Assembly (NCBI RefSeq): GCF_006346315.1
Contig: NZ_VDMR01000001.1
Coordinates: forward strand, 930,001 to 994,000
Direction of reading: 5' to 3'
Length of the DNA: 64,000 nucleotides
Source of the DNA: Nocardioides litoris
GTDB lineage: Bacteria; Actinomycetota; Actinomycetes; Propionibacteriales; Nocardioidaceae
In this document: positions 39,146 through 50,337 of the stretch, piece by piece
Layout: every line of letters starts with the position of its first letter
How positions within the stretch are numbered: the stretch's first letter is position 1
Translations under genes and position numbers: made by a program
The notes under the pieces: model-generated
Databases searched by the model: none
Seen by the model: the letters and a program-made list of their open reading frames with translations, nothing else
Told to the model about the DNA's origin: nothing

Positions 39146-40312
39146 TCAGAACGGCTCGACGAGCAGGCAGGTGCCCCGCCCGTCGACCCGGGTCAGCACG
39201 ATCGTGGCCTCGGCGTCGCCCTGCAGGGCCAGGCGGGGCCGCAGCTGCTCGGGCACCACGTCCACGCCGCGCTTCTTGATCGTCAGCCGGCCCACGCCGC
39301 GCTCGCGCAGCGCGGCCCGCAGCGGCTTCTCCCGGTAGGGCAGCTCCTCGACCACCCGGTAGCCCCGCGCGAAGGGCGAGCGGTAGGACGCGTCGCTCGT
39401 CACGTAGGCGATGTGCTCGTCGACCAGCCCGCCGTCGACGCCCGCGGCGACGGCGGTGACCAGGCCGGCGCGCACCACGGCGCCGTCGGGCTCGTAGAGG
39501 TAGGCACCGACGTCGCGGACCCCGACGGCCGCCGCCCCGGGGTCGTCCTCGTCGGTGAGCGTCGCGAGCCCACCGTCGCCGATGACCGTGGCCCGGCGGG
39601 CGGTCGTGGCCAGCCGGCCCGACCACAGCGCGGCCTCCTTGACCTCGCCCCGGTCGCTGACCCACTCCGCCTCGACGCCGTCGGGCACGAGGTCGTGCGG
39701 GATGCCGGGCGCGACCTTGACGCAGGCGTCGCGCGCGAGGAGGCGCTCGACGAACGACCAGGGCGGCGTCCAGTCCTCCGCCCGCCAGGTGCGTCCGGAC
39801 CCCGTGCGGCGGGCCGGGTCGGCGTACGCGACGTCGAAGGGGGAGGTGTCGAGCGTCGTGGCATCAGCGACGTCGACCGCGCCGCCGAGCGCGAGCGCGG
39901 ACAGGTTGGCCGCGGCCACGGCGACCCGCACGGGGTCCAGGTCGATGCCCACGCACGTCGCGCCGGTGCGGGCGACCGCGACCAGGTCGCCGCCGATGCC
40001 GCAGCCCAGGTCGACGAACGTCCGGGTGCCGAACGCCGCCAGCCGGCCCGCCCGGTGGGCCGCGACGGGCGCGCGGGTGGCCTGCTCGAGCCCGTCGGGC
40101 GTGAAGTACATGCGGGCGGCGTCGTCACCCAGCTTGGCCTCGGCGCGCCGGCGCAGCTCGACCTGCGTCAGCGCGGCCGCGACGTGCTCGGGCGCGGCGT
40201 CGCGGCGCAGGCGCGACTGCACCTGCAGCGGGTCGCCCTCGAGCGTGGTCGCCCGCTCCAGCAGCGCCTGGCCCTCGTCGGTGAGCAGCCAGCGGAAGGC
40301 GTCGAGGTCCAC
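39146..40312 (-). CDS. Class I SAM-dependent methyltransferase with THUMP-like C-terminus
   Basis: Methyltransferase-fold protein of 388 residues. The SAM-binding loop is [11 protein letters not shown] followed by [11 protein letters not shown], and the acidic post-motif is [17 protein letters not shown], close to the NPPY-type substrate motif but altered. The C-terminus ([20 protein letters not shown]) is the THUMP-like domain of this actinobacterial family, often found near tsaD and groES. The GTG at 40312 ([10 protein letters not shown]) is preferred to the GTG at 40336. A role in RNA modification is inferred from family and neighbours. Confidence 0.88.
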   Translation of the reverse strand: MDLDAFRWLLTDEGQALLERATTLEGDPLQVQSRLRRDAAPEHVAAALTQVELRRRAEAKLGDDAARMYFTPDGLEQATRAPVAAHRAGRLAAFGTRTFVDLGCGIGGDLVAVARTGATCVGIDLDPVRVAVAAANLSALALGGAVDVADATTLDTSPFDVAYADPARRTGSGRTWRAEDWTPPWSFVERLLARDACVKVAPGIPHDLVPDGVEAEWVSDRGEVKEAALWSGRLATTARRATVIGDGGLATLTDEDDPGAAAVGVRDVGAYLYEPDGAVVRAGLVTAVAAGVDGGLVDEHIAYVTSDASYRSPFARGYRVVEELPYREKPLRAALRERGVGRLTIKKRGVDVVPEQLRPRLALQGDAEATIVLTRVDGRGTCLLVEPF

Positions 40313-40440
40313 CGCCCGATCCTGGCAGCGCGGCACGGGTGCGACCGCGGCGGGGGCGGCGCGCCCGGCGCGGTCCTCGGCTGCCGCTCGTCGTCACCAT
40401 CACCCTCGTGCGGTCGTCTCCGGTCGTCGCCGGCCCCCTG

Positions 40441-40467
40441 CTGGCACTCACCCCGGGCGAGTGCTAG
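40441..40467. promoter_or_regulatory. CIRCE operator 1 (HrcA site) upstream of groES
   Basis: Perfect-form CIRCE: CTGGCACTC-N9-GAGTGCTAG. HrcA binds such sites and represses chaperone genes until heat shock. It lies about 130 bases before groES. Confidence 0.92.
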
Positions 40468-40475
40468 TTTCGGTG

Positions 40476-40502
40476 CTGGCACTCTCGGACCGAGGGTGCC
40501 AG
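40476..40502. promoter_or_regulatory. CIRCE operator 2 (HrcA site) upstream of groES
   Basis: Second site CTGGCACTC-N9-GGGTGCCAG, 35 bases centre to centre from the first. The right arm differs from consensus (GGGTG for GAGTG) but the arms pair as a hairpin. Tandem CIRCE sites allow tighter or cooperative repression. The rest of the 40313-40594 gap shows no gene. Confidence 0.88.
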
Positions 40503-40594
40503 CCCCTGCACCCGGTGCGACCCCCGCGACGGCGTACCCCCGCAGGCCCCAACGTCAGCCCGAGCAACAACACCGAAAGTGGAGGTTGATCCGA

Positions 40595-40888
40595 GTGTCG
40601 GTCAACATCAAGCCTCTCGAGGACCGCATCGTCGTCAAGCCGCTCGACGCCGAGCAGACCACCGCCTCCGGCCTGGTCATCCCGGACACCGCCAAGGAGA
40701 AGCCCCAGGAGGGCGAGGTCCTCGCGCTGGGTCCCGGCCGCGTCGACGACAACGGCAACCGCGTCCCGCTCGACGTCGCCGTGGGCGACAAGGTCATCTA
40801 CAGCAAGTACGGCGGCACCGAGGTCAAGTACGCCGGCGAGGAGTACCTCATCCTCTCCGCCCGCGACGTGCTCGCCGTCGTCTCCTGA
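40595..40888 (+). CDS. groES: Co-chaperonin GroES
   Basis: The 10-kDa lid of the GroEL folding chamber. It has 97 residues with [16 protein letters not shown], the mobile loop [21 protein letters not shown] and the closing [13 protein letters not shown]. The start is GTG at 40595 with GGAGG ten bases upstream. It is controlled by the two CIRCE operators and separated from groEL by a terminator-like hairpin. Confidence 0.98.
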   Translation: MSVNIKPLEDRIVVKPLDAEQTTASGLVIPDTAKEKPQEGEVLALGPGRVDDNGNRVPLDVAVGDKVIYSKYGGTEVKYAGEEYLILSARDVLAVVS

Positions 40889-42619
<1,731 letters not shown>

Positions 42620-42650
42620 TCCTGTGGTCGCGCTCCGCGCGACGCCGTGA

Positions 42651-42686
42651 ACCGGCCCGCCACGACCCCGGTCGTGGCGGGCCGGT
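42651..42686 (+). terminator. Strong hairpin terminator after groEL
   Basis: Perfect 17-bp stem, ACCGGCCCGCCACGACC (42651-42667) against 42670-42686, with a two-base loop. It closes the groES-groEL unit 31 bases after the stop. Confidence 0.75.
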
Positions 42687-42703
42687 CTGCGTCTCCGCGA
42701 CCC

Positions 42704-42745
42704 CACGGCGGTCGAGGAAGCCGCGCCGTGGCTGACTCGCGACCG
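42704..42745 (+). repeat. Decayed single copy of the dispersed palindromic repeat
   Basis: CACGGCGGTCGAGGAAG and onward to GACTCGCGACC aligns along its length with the repeat consensus (CACGGTGGTCGAGGAGG to GTCTCGAGACC) with several changes. It lies just after the groEL terminator, as expected for an insertion between transcription units. Confidence 0.6.
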
Positions 42746-42836
42746 CGTCGTCCACAGGCGGCGGAGGTGGTCGTTTCCGCTCGCCCCGTCGCGGAATCCC
42801 TCGGTGACCTGCTGGACACCGACGGAGGAGGACGAG

Positions 42837-42881
42837 ATGGATCTCGGGAGCTGCACGCACGAGGGGCGGGGTCGGCGGTGA
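42837..42881 (+). CDS. Possible 14-residue leader peptide
   Basis: ATG with a strong GGAGGAGGACGAG site just upstream opens a 14-codon frame (MDLGSCTHEGRGRR). Its TGA overlaps the GTG of the next gene (GTGA). The next gene has no good ribosome-binding site of its own, so this short frame may carry ribosomes to it. It has no sequence feature pointing to attenuation. It may instead mark an error in the next gene's start. Confidence 0.35.
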   Translation: MDLGSCTHEGRGRR

Positions 42882-43243
42882 ACCCGCTGGGGGAGCCGTA
42901 CGCCGGCAGCCCGGCCCCGCCGGAGCCGACGGAGACGATGTGGATCGACACCACCGTGCTCTACGCCGCCGCGCACGAGTGGGAGTGGGACGTGAGCCAA
43001 GCCCTGAGGGCCGCGTCCGACGCGGTCGCGGAGGGCGAGGGGATCGGGCGTCTCTTCGGTCGGGTCTTCGCCCCGGCCGGCGCCGCCCACGACGACTTCG
43101 CGGCCAACGCCGTGACGCAGCTGCGCGTCGGGTCGGCCGAGGCCGAGCGGGTCGGCACCGCCGTCCGCGCCACGGTCGACGACTGGGTGCGCACCGACGA
43201 CGGAGCCGCGGAGAAGCAGCATCGAGCGGTGAACGACCGATGA
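42878..43243 (+). CDS. Small helical protein resembling type VII secretion-associated (EspC/WXG-like) proteins
   Basis: Protein of 121 residues: a Pro-rich N-terminus (to about 20), then long helices (LYAAAHEWEWDVSQALRAA; AHDDFAANAVTQLRVGSAEAERVGTAVRATVDDW). The size, two-helix pattern and lack of a signal peptide resemble EspC/DUF2580-type or WXG100-type proteins. I do not see a textbook WXG turn. GTG at 42878 is chosen because upstream translation is low-complexity. It overlaps the next gene by ATGA, the first of three coupled genes. Confidence 0.65.
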   Translation: MNPLGEPYAGSPAPPEPTETMWIDTTVLYAAAHEWEWDVSQALRAASDAVAEGEGIGRLFGRVFAPAGAAHDDFAANAVTQLRVGSAEAERVGTAVRATVDDWVRTDDGAAEKQHRAVNDR

Positions 43244-44115
43244 GCGTCGTGGCGCCCGTTGGGCACCTGTTGTTCCACACGCCCGACGAGTGGGTCGCGG
43301 TGCTCGACGGCCTCTGCGAGGACTTCACCACCGCGCTCGACCGGGCTGTCACCGAGGCGACCAGGAAGATCGAGGAGTCCGGCCCCGGGACGCTCGAGGC
43401 GCTCGGCTTCGTCGCCGGCCCGACGCTGGGAGCACTCGGGCTCGTGGCCAGCGACCAGGCCAAGGAGGAGGCACGGGCCCGACTGGCCGCAGCCGCGCGG
43501 AGCATCACCGAGGACCTCGACCGGCTGCGCGCGAAGGTCTTCGACGAGGCCGACGGCCTCATGGGCGACCCCGCTCGACTCAAGCGAGCCTCCGAGCGCC
43601 TCGAGGACGCCAAGAGCGACCTCGACATCCTGCTCTCGGCCGTCCGCCGGAGCTCCACCCAGGTCGACCGCTACTGGCGCGGACAGGCCGAGCGCGCGTT
43701 CGCGTCAGCGACCGGGTTCCAGGTCGCAGCCGTGGCGCGGTACGTCGAGTGGCTGTCCACCGCCTCGACGACCCTGAGCTCGGTCGCCGAGTCGATCAAG
43801 CTGCTGTGGAGCGCCCTCGTCGACGTCCTCCGCGAGCTGGGCACCGGCCTGCTGCGCGACATCGCCTCGGCCTTCGACGTCGGCAACGTCTTCTCGTTCG
43901 AGATCGGTCCCGCGCTGTCGACCCTCGCCACGATCATCGACGCCGTCGCCGACGTGGGGCGCCTGGTGCGTGATGCCGCGGCCCGTGCCGAGACCACCAT
44001 GACCACGCAGTGGGAGGTCATGGACTCCTCGCCCGAGGTGCCGGGCGGGCGGTGGCCGCTGGTCGACGACCTCGACCTCCATGACCTCAGCGACCCGAGC
44101 CGGTGGTCCCTGTGA
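43240..44115 (+). CDS. WXG-like helical protein, possible type VII substrate
   Basis: Protein of 291 residues with no recognised enzyme domain. It is almost all helix: a first helical pair with Ala/Gly-rich hydrophobic stretch (LEALGFVAGPTLGALGLVAS, about 47-66), a coiled-coil stretch (about 75-140), then YWRGQAERAFASATGF (about 145-160), which fits the W-x-G-x-A turn of WXG100-type helical hairpins. Further amphipathic helices follow (SSVAESIKLLWSALVDVLREL). No signal peptide. It overlaps both neighbours (ATGA before, GTGA after). A role as an ESX-type secreted partner is inference; no ESX machinery is in the window. Confidence 0.65.
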   Translation: MSVVAPVGHLLFHTPDEWVAVLDGLCEDFTTALDRAVTEATRKIEESGPGTLEALGFVAGPTLGALGLVASDQAKEEARARLAAAARSITEDLDRLRAKVFDEADGLMGDPARLKRASERLEDAKSDLDILLSAVRRSSTQVDRYWRGQAERAFASATGFQVAAVARYVEWLSTASTTLSSVAESIKLLWSALVDVLRELGTGLLRDIASAFDVGNVFSFEIGPALSTLATIIDAVADVGRLVRDAAARAETTMTTQWEVMDSSPEVPGGRWPLVDDLDLHDLSDPSRWSL

Positions 44116-45095
44116 GGGCCGCACGGGTCCTGGCCGCAGCCTTCGTCGCGGTGGCGGTGACGGGCTGCACCCCCCTGGTGGGCGGCGCCGGGGCCCCGCC
44201 ACCGGCCACGGCGGAGGTCGGGGACGTCGGCCTGCCCGCGGTCGCCGACAACCCCCGCGCGCAGTGGAGCGACACGCTCGAGCTCCCCTTCCCGGGGGGC
44301 ACCCTCCGCGTGGCGACGGGCGGTCCGGCCGTCACCCTGGTGCCGCCGCTCGACGCCGCCGACCTCCGCGACCGACCGGTCGAGGAGGGCGCGGAGGTGC
44401 GCGACATCGACTGGCGGGTCGTGCCCGAGGAGTCGCTGTCGCGGGTCCTCGGGGAGGTCAGTGGGGACGCGGCCCTGGGCGTCCGGGCCGGGGACCTGCT
44501 GGTCCCGCTCCGATCGCCGTTCCCCGGCGTCGACCACGTCGGCAGCGGCTCGGCCGGCGTGGTCGTGCCCGAGGGTGCCGAGCTGGCGTTCGTCGTCCGG
44601 CTCGCGGAGGGCACCACCCTCACGCTCCCCCTCGACGGACCCCACCGTGGCGACGCCGGCGTGGTCGCGGGACTGCGCGACGGGCTCACCGTGACCGAGG
44701 GCCGGTGCCGCGTGCTCGACCACGACGCCGTGCCCGAGTACAACCCGCCCGACCCCACCCGGCCGCTGCTGGAGGCGGCGGTGGTCGACTCGCCCTGGTG
44801 GCCGGGGCTCGGACTGGCCGCGCCAGGGCGGACGTGGCGCGGCGTGCGGGTGCTCGGTGCCTTCGGGCGCCTCGACCCCGACGACCTGGTGGAGACGTCT
44901 GCGCTCACCCTGGCCGGCGGGCGTCCCGTCACCGATCGGGCGGACCCCACGCCCTTCACCCGGTCGACCTCGTCCACCAGCGCCGTCTTCGACGTCCCCG
45001 CCGGTGGCGCCACGGCCGACCTGACCGTGGTCTCCGCCGACGGCGACGTCACCGCGACCTGTCGACCCCCCGCCGTCGTACCGCTGCCGCGCTGA
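44112..45095 (+). CDS. Lipoprotein coupled to the WXG-like pair
   Basis: Exported lipoprotein of 327 residues with a clear signal (RAARVLAAAFVAVAVTGC, lipobox VTGC). The mature part is beta-rich and acidic, with no family I recognise. The GTG overlaps the preceding stop, so it is translated with the two helical proteins. It could be a surface receptor, an anchor or an immunity-type partner for them. It ends 12 bases before the MFS gene. Confidence 0.7.
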   Translation: MRAARVLAAAFVAVAVTGCTPLVGGAGAPPPATAEVGDVGLPAVADNPRAQWSDTLELPFPGGTLRVATGGPAVTLVPPLDAADLRDRPVEEGAEVRDIDWRVVPEESLSRVLGEVSGDAALGVRAGDLLVPLRSPFPGVDHVGSGSAGVVVPEGAELAFVVRLAEGTTLTLPLDGPHRGDAGVVAGLRDGLTVTEGRCRVLDHDAVPEYNPPDPTRPLLEAAVVDSPWWPGLGLAAPGRTWRGVRVLGAFGRLDPDDLVETSALTLAGGRPVTDRADPTPFTRSTSSTSAVFDVPAGGATADLTVVSADGDVTATCRPPAVVPLPR

Positions 45096-45107
45096 CAGGA
45101 TCGCCGG

Positions 45108-46367
45108 GTGAAGGGAGCCGGCGTCGACGCACGAGCGGCGCTGGCCCTCCCGGTGGTCCTGGCCCTGCTGTCGATGCTGGGTCCGTTCGCCATCGACACG
45201 CCGTTCCCGGCGTTCGACCGGATGGAGGCCGACCTCGGCGTCGGCGGCGACCAGATGCAGCTCGTCGTCAGCGCCTACCTGCTGGCCTTCGGGTTGATGA
45301 GCCCGTTCCACGGCCCGATCTCCGACGCGGTGGGCCGGCGCCCGGTCATGGTGGCCGGCGTCTGCGTCTTCGCCCTGGCTTCGGTCGGCTGCGCGCTGGC
45401 GCCGTCCTTCGAGCTGCTGCTGGTGTGCCGGGTGCTGCAGGGCCTGAGCGCGGGCGGCGGGGTGATCGTCAGCCGGACCGTCGTCCGCGACCTGTACGAC
45501 GGCGACACCGCCCAGCGCCTGATGAGCCGCATCATGATGATCTTCGGCGTCGCGCCGGCCCTGGCGCCGATCGTCGGCGGGCTGCTGCTGCAGGTCGGGC
45601 CGTGGCCGCTGGTCTTCTGGTTCCTCGGCGTGCTCGGCCTGCTGCTCGCCGTCGTCGTGGTGGTCCTGCTGCCCGAGACCCACCCGCCCGAGCGGCGACT
45701 GCCGTTCTCGGCGCGCTCGCTCGCCGGCAGCATGCTGGCCGTCGGCCGCCACGGCCGCTTCCACGTCGTCGCGTGGGCGGCGGCGCTGTCGTTCGCCGGG
45801 CAGTTCCTCTACATCGGCGCCGCGCCGATCTTCGTCGTCGACCTGCTGGGCCTGGGCGAGCTCGACTTCTGGGTCTTCTTCGTGCCGATGATCATCGGGC
45901 TGACGACCGGCGCCTGGATCAGCGGCCGTGCAGCCGGTCGCGTCCGTCGCGGCGTGCTCGTCACCGCTGCGATGTCGTTCGCGCTGGCCGGGGCGCTGGT
46001 CGGCGTCCTGCTGGCCGCTCTCCCGGCCACCCGGGCCGAGCTGCCGTGGGCCGTGCTCGGGCCCGCGCTCATCGCGGTCGGCACCGGCGCGGCGTACCCC
46101 TCCCAGCAGCTGCTGCTCCTCGACATGTTCCCCGCGGCCCGGGGCGCGGCGGTCTCGATGTTCACCTTCTTCACCCTGGTGCTCAACGCGGTCGTGGCCG
46201 GCGCGGTCGCCCCGCTGGTCACCGGTTCGGTGCTCTCGATGGCGGTGACCTCGGCCGCGCTGGTGGGCGCCGGCCTCGCCTCGTGGACGGCCCACCTGCT
46301 GACCGGCCGCCGGGCGCGGGAGCGCGCGGGCGCCGTACCCGCCCCCGTGCCCACCGAGTCGCTCTAG
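45108..46367 (+). CDS. Bcr/CflA-type MFS drug efflux transporter
   Basis: Major facilitator of 419 residues with 12 transmembrane segments. Family blocks are FAIDTPFPAFDRMEADLGV at the first loop, the loop 2-3 motif GPISDAVGRRPVMVAG, and RVLQGLSAGGGVIVSRTVVRDLYDG in segment 4-5. This is the Bcr/CflA multidrug subfamily, exporting hydrophobic drugs or small metabolites by proton exchange. The start is GTG. Substrate unknown; it may share a transcript with the lipoprotein gene. Confidence 0.92.
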   Translation: MKGAGVDARAALALPVVLALLSMLGPFAIDTPFPAFDRMEADLGVGGDQMQLVVSAYLLAFGLMSPFHGPISDAVGRRPVMVAGVCVFALASVGCALAPSFELLLVCRVLQGLSAGGGVIVSRTVVRDLYDGDTAQRLMSRIMMIFGVAPALAPIVGGLLLQVGPWPLVFWFLGVLGLLLAVVVVVLLPETHPPERRLPFSARSLAGSMLAVGRHGRFHVVAWAAALSFAGQFLYIGAAPIFVVDLLGLGELDFWVFFVPMIIGLTTGAWISGRAAGRVRRGVLVTAAMSFALAGALVGVLLAALPATRAELPWAVLGPALIAVGTGAAYPSQQLLLLDMFPAARGAAVSMFTFFTLVLNAVVAGAVAPLVTGSVLSMAVTSAALVGAGLASWTAHLLTGRRARERAGAVPAPVPTESL

Positions 46368-46455
46368 CCGTGGCGGCCAGCCCGGCCGAACCGCCCCCAC
46401 CGACCTGCGTTCCGTGCCATCGTGGGACCCGTCAGCCCGGGCCGGGGAGGGAACG

Positions 46456-46995
46456 ATGGAGGACAGCGCACCGGCGCGCCCGCGCCTGCTCGTGGGGCTG
46501 CTCGTCGGCCTGCTCGTGCTGCTCGTGGCCGTCGCCGGGATCCTGCTGCACGACCGTCGCAGCGTCCCCGGCGTCGAGGCCCGACGACCGGCCGACGTCG
46601 GGGCCCGCGGCTGGGGCGACGACGCGCCCGGACGCGCCGTGCTCGCGGCCCGCACCGCGGCCGAGACCTACTTCTCCGTCGACCACCGCACGGTGCGCGC
46701 CGACATGGACCGGATGCGCGCCCTCGGCACCCCCGCGTTCGACGACGCCTACGACACCGGCGCGCGGCGGCTGGCCGCCCGGGTGACCGACCAGCAGCTG
46801 ACGCTGGTCGGCCAGGTGCCCGCCGACGGCGCGGCGACGGAGTACCTCACCAGCACCCGCGCGCGGGTGCTGGTGACGGTCGCGGTCACGACCTCGCGGG
46901 CCGGGGCCAGCCGCACCGGCGACTTCCGGACCCGGATCGGGCTCGACCTCGTCGACGGCGACTGGCTCGTCTCGAGCTTCGACGAGGTGGCCTGA
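46456..46995 (+). CDS. Mce-associated-like membrane protein
   Basis: Protein of 179 residues with one N-terminal membrane helix (LLVGLLVGLLVLLVAVAGILL) and an extracytoplasmic domain of mixed helix and sheet (AETYFSVDHRTVRADMDRMRALGT; VLVTVAVTTS). The layout is that of Mce-associated membrane proteins, which accompany mce lipid-uptake loci, though no mce gene is in the window. An AGGGA site precedes the ATG. It is followed directly by a similar gene. Confidence 0.7.
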   Translation: MEDSAPARPRLLVGLLVGLLVLLVAVAGILLHDRRSVPGVEARRPADVGARGWGDDAPGRAVLAARTAAETYFSVDHRTVRADMDRMRALGTPAFDDAYDTGARRLAARVTDQQLTLVGQVPADGAATEYLTSTRARVLVTVAVTTSRAGASRTGDFRTRIGLDLVDGDWLVSSFDEVA

Positions 46996-47568
46996 GTGCC
47001 CGTCCTCGGTGACCGCCGCGTGCTGCTGCTCCTGGTCGGGGTGGTGGCTGCCTCGGTGCTGTGCGTCGTGCTCGCCGCGACCCGCCCCGGCGTGGCCGAC
47101 GCGGGCGGTCCGCCGACGCCGGCGGACGCCGACGGGGCGGCGTACGTGCCGGCCGACCTGGTGGGGCCCGGCGGCGGCGCCGTGGCCGCGGCGGTCGAGG
47201 CGCTGCCCACCCTCGGCTACGACCACCGCGACCTGCCCGGCTCGCTGGAGGCCGCGACGCTGACCATGACGCCGCGCTTCGCCCGGACCTTCACCCGCTA
47301 CTTCCGCCAGTCCATCCGCCCCCGCGCCGCCCAGCGGCGCGAGGTCGTGCGGGCGGTGGTGCGCGGCGCCGGCGTGGTGCGGACCCGCGGTGACGACCGG
47401 GCGCTGTGCCTGGTCTACCTCGACCAGCTCCTCGACCGCGAGCGCGGACGCGCCCTGGCCGAGCCGCGGCTGGTGGCCGCCGACAGCGTCCGGGTGCTGA
47501 TGGTCCGCCGCGACGGCCGCTGGCTCGTCGACGGCGTCTCGGCCGTGGCCCGGCGCGCCGACCCGTAG
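46996..47568 (+). CDS. Second Mce-associated-like membrane protein
   Basis: Protein of 190 residues with the same plan as its upstream neighbour: one N-terminal helix (LLLLVGVVAASVLCVVLAAT) then an outer domain (TPRFARTFTRYFRQSIRPRA; LVYLDQLLDRERG). The start is GTG immediately after the upstream stop. The pair may work as a heteromer. Function unknown. Confidence 0.7.
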   Translation: MPVLGDRRVLLLLVGVVAASVLCVVLAATRPGVADAGGPPTPADADGAAYVPADLVGPGGGAVAAAVEALPTLGYDHRDLPGSLEAATLTMTPRFARTFTRYFRQSIRPRAAQRREVVRAVVRGAGVVRTRGDDRALCLVYLDQLLDRERGRALAEPRLVAADSVRVLMVRRDGRWLVDGVSAVARRADP

Positions 47569-47636
47569 TCCGCGGGTGACGCCCGCGAAACACCGGCGTT
47601 CCCGCCGCGCAACATGCCCACGGCACGGTGCGGAGC

Positions 47637-48527
47637 ATGCTGTGGCGAGTGCGTGCGACCCTGCCCGACCGACCCGGCGCGCTCGCGGCCCTGGCCCGCG
47701 AGTGCGGAGGTGCGGGCGTCAACATCGCGGGGTTCCAGGCCTTCCCCGACCACGCCGAGGTCACCGACGAGCTCGTCCTGTCCACCCCCGAGGGCTGGAC
47801 CGCGGGCGACCTGGTCGACCTGGTCGCCCGGGCCGACGGCACCGGCGTCGTCGCGGCGCCCTGCACGCCCGCGGCGCTGGCCGACCAGCCGACGCGGTAC
47901 GTCGAGGCCTGCCGCGCGGTGCTGGCGCAGCCGGCCACGTTCCCCGACGTGGTGGCCCACCTCTTCGACGCCGAGACCCAGCCCGGCACCGAGGCCGAGG
48001 ACGTGCTCGAGATGACCGTCGGCGACGTGCTGGTGCAGGTGCGCCGGGTCGCGCCCTTCACCGAGGTCGAGCGCGCCCGCGGCGCGGCGATCGCGGCGCT
48101 GGTCGGCGACGTGCTCGACCGCGACCGCCCCGCCTTCGCCCCCTCGGCCTCGCGCCGGATGGGCAGCGGCGCGATGCCGGCGTACGTCGTCGACGGCGCC
48201 GCGGTCACCGCCCTCGCCGAGGGCGTCGCGGTCGGGCGGGCCGTGGTCGTCCCCACCGGGGAGCCCGGTGTGCACGCCGTCGAGCTCGAGGTCGACGCCG
48301 CCCACCAGCGGCGCGGCATCGGCACCCGGCTGCTCGGCGACGCGGCCCGGCTGGCCCGCACCCTGGGTGCGACGGAGGTGCTGCTCACGACCGAGCACGA
48401 CAACCGCGCGGTGCTGCCGATGGTGCTGGCCGCGGGGATGCGCGGCCGGATCCGGATGGCGGGGGAGACCCTCACGGTGCGGATCGCGGTGACCGACCTG
48501 CGCGTGCGGGAGGCCGACTCGGCGTGA
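47637..48527 (+). CDS. ACT domain-GNAT acetyltransferase fusion
   Basis: Protein of 296 residues. Residues 1-70 form an ACT small-molecule-binding domain (VRATLPDRPGALAALARECGGAGVNI). The middle is helical (about 85-160). The C-terminal 135 residues are a GNAT domain (VELEVDAAHQRRGIGTRLLGDAARLAR). An amino-acid-regulated acetyltransferase is the likely biochemical type; substrate and ligand are unknown. ATG at 47637 is preferred to GTG at 47628. It precedes guaB by 25 bases. Confidence 0.85.
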   Translation: MLWRVRATLPDRPGALAALARECGGAGVNIAGFQAFPDHAEVTDELVLSTPEGWTAGDLVDLVARADGTGVVAAPCTPAALADQPTRYVEACRAVLAQPATFPDVVAHLFDAETQPGTEAEDVLEMTVGDVLVQVRRVAPFTEVERARGAAIAALVGDVLDRDRPAFAPSASRRMGSGAMPAYVVDGAAVTALAEGVAVGRAVVVPTGEPGVHAVELEVDAAHQRRGIGTRLLGDAARLARTLGATEVLLTTEHDNRAVLPMVLAAGMRGRIRMAGETLTVRIAVTDLRVREADSA

Positions 48528-48540
48528 CCGGGCCCGCCGG

Positions 48541-50054
<1,514 letters not shown>

Positions 50055-50055
<1 letters not shown>

Positions 50056-50337
50056 GCCGAGCCCCGGCCACGGCTGCGTCGATCCGGGTCCGCCGGGGGT
50101 ACGCCGACGACGACTGGCACGGCGGGCTGATGTGGGAGGCCCGGCCCGGGACCGGCCTCGACCGGGTCGGCCGGCGCCCGGGTCGCGCTGGCCGCGCACC
50201 GCATGCCCGTCGGCGTCGTCATGGCCGCGACCTGCAGCGGGGTCGCCGAGGTCGCCGACGAGGTCCGGGCCGACCCGCGAGGACACGTGCGCCGCCGGCG
50301 GCGCCCGCCGCGGGCCGTGGGAGACTGCCGCCCGTGA
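50055..50337 (+). pseudogene. Possible small frameshifted gene between guaB and guaB3
   Basis: One frame gives a sensible stretch (IRVRRGYADDDWHGGLMWE through TGLDRV, 50079-50168). A second frame then continues as AGARVALAAHRMPVGVVMAA and VAEVADEVRADP (50170-50290) and ends in a TGA that overlaps the guaB3 GTG at 50334. Joined by one indel near 50168 they make a protein of about 85 residues. No clear start codon is seen in the first part. It matches no family I know. This could be chance. Confidence 0.35.
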
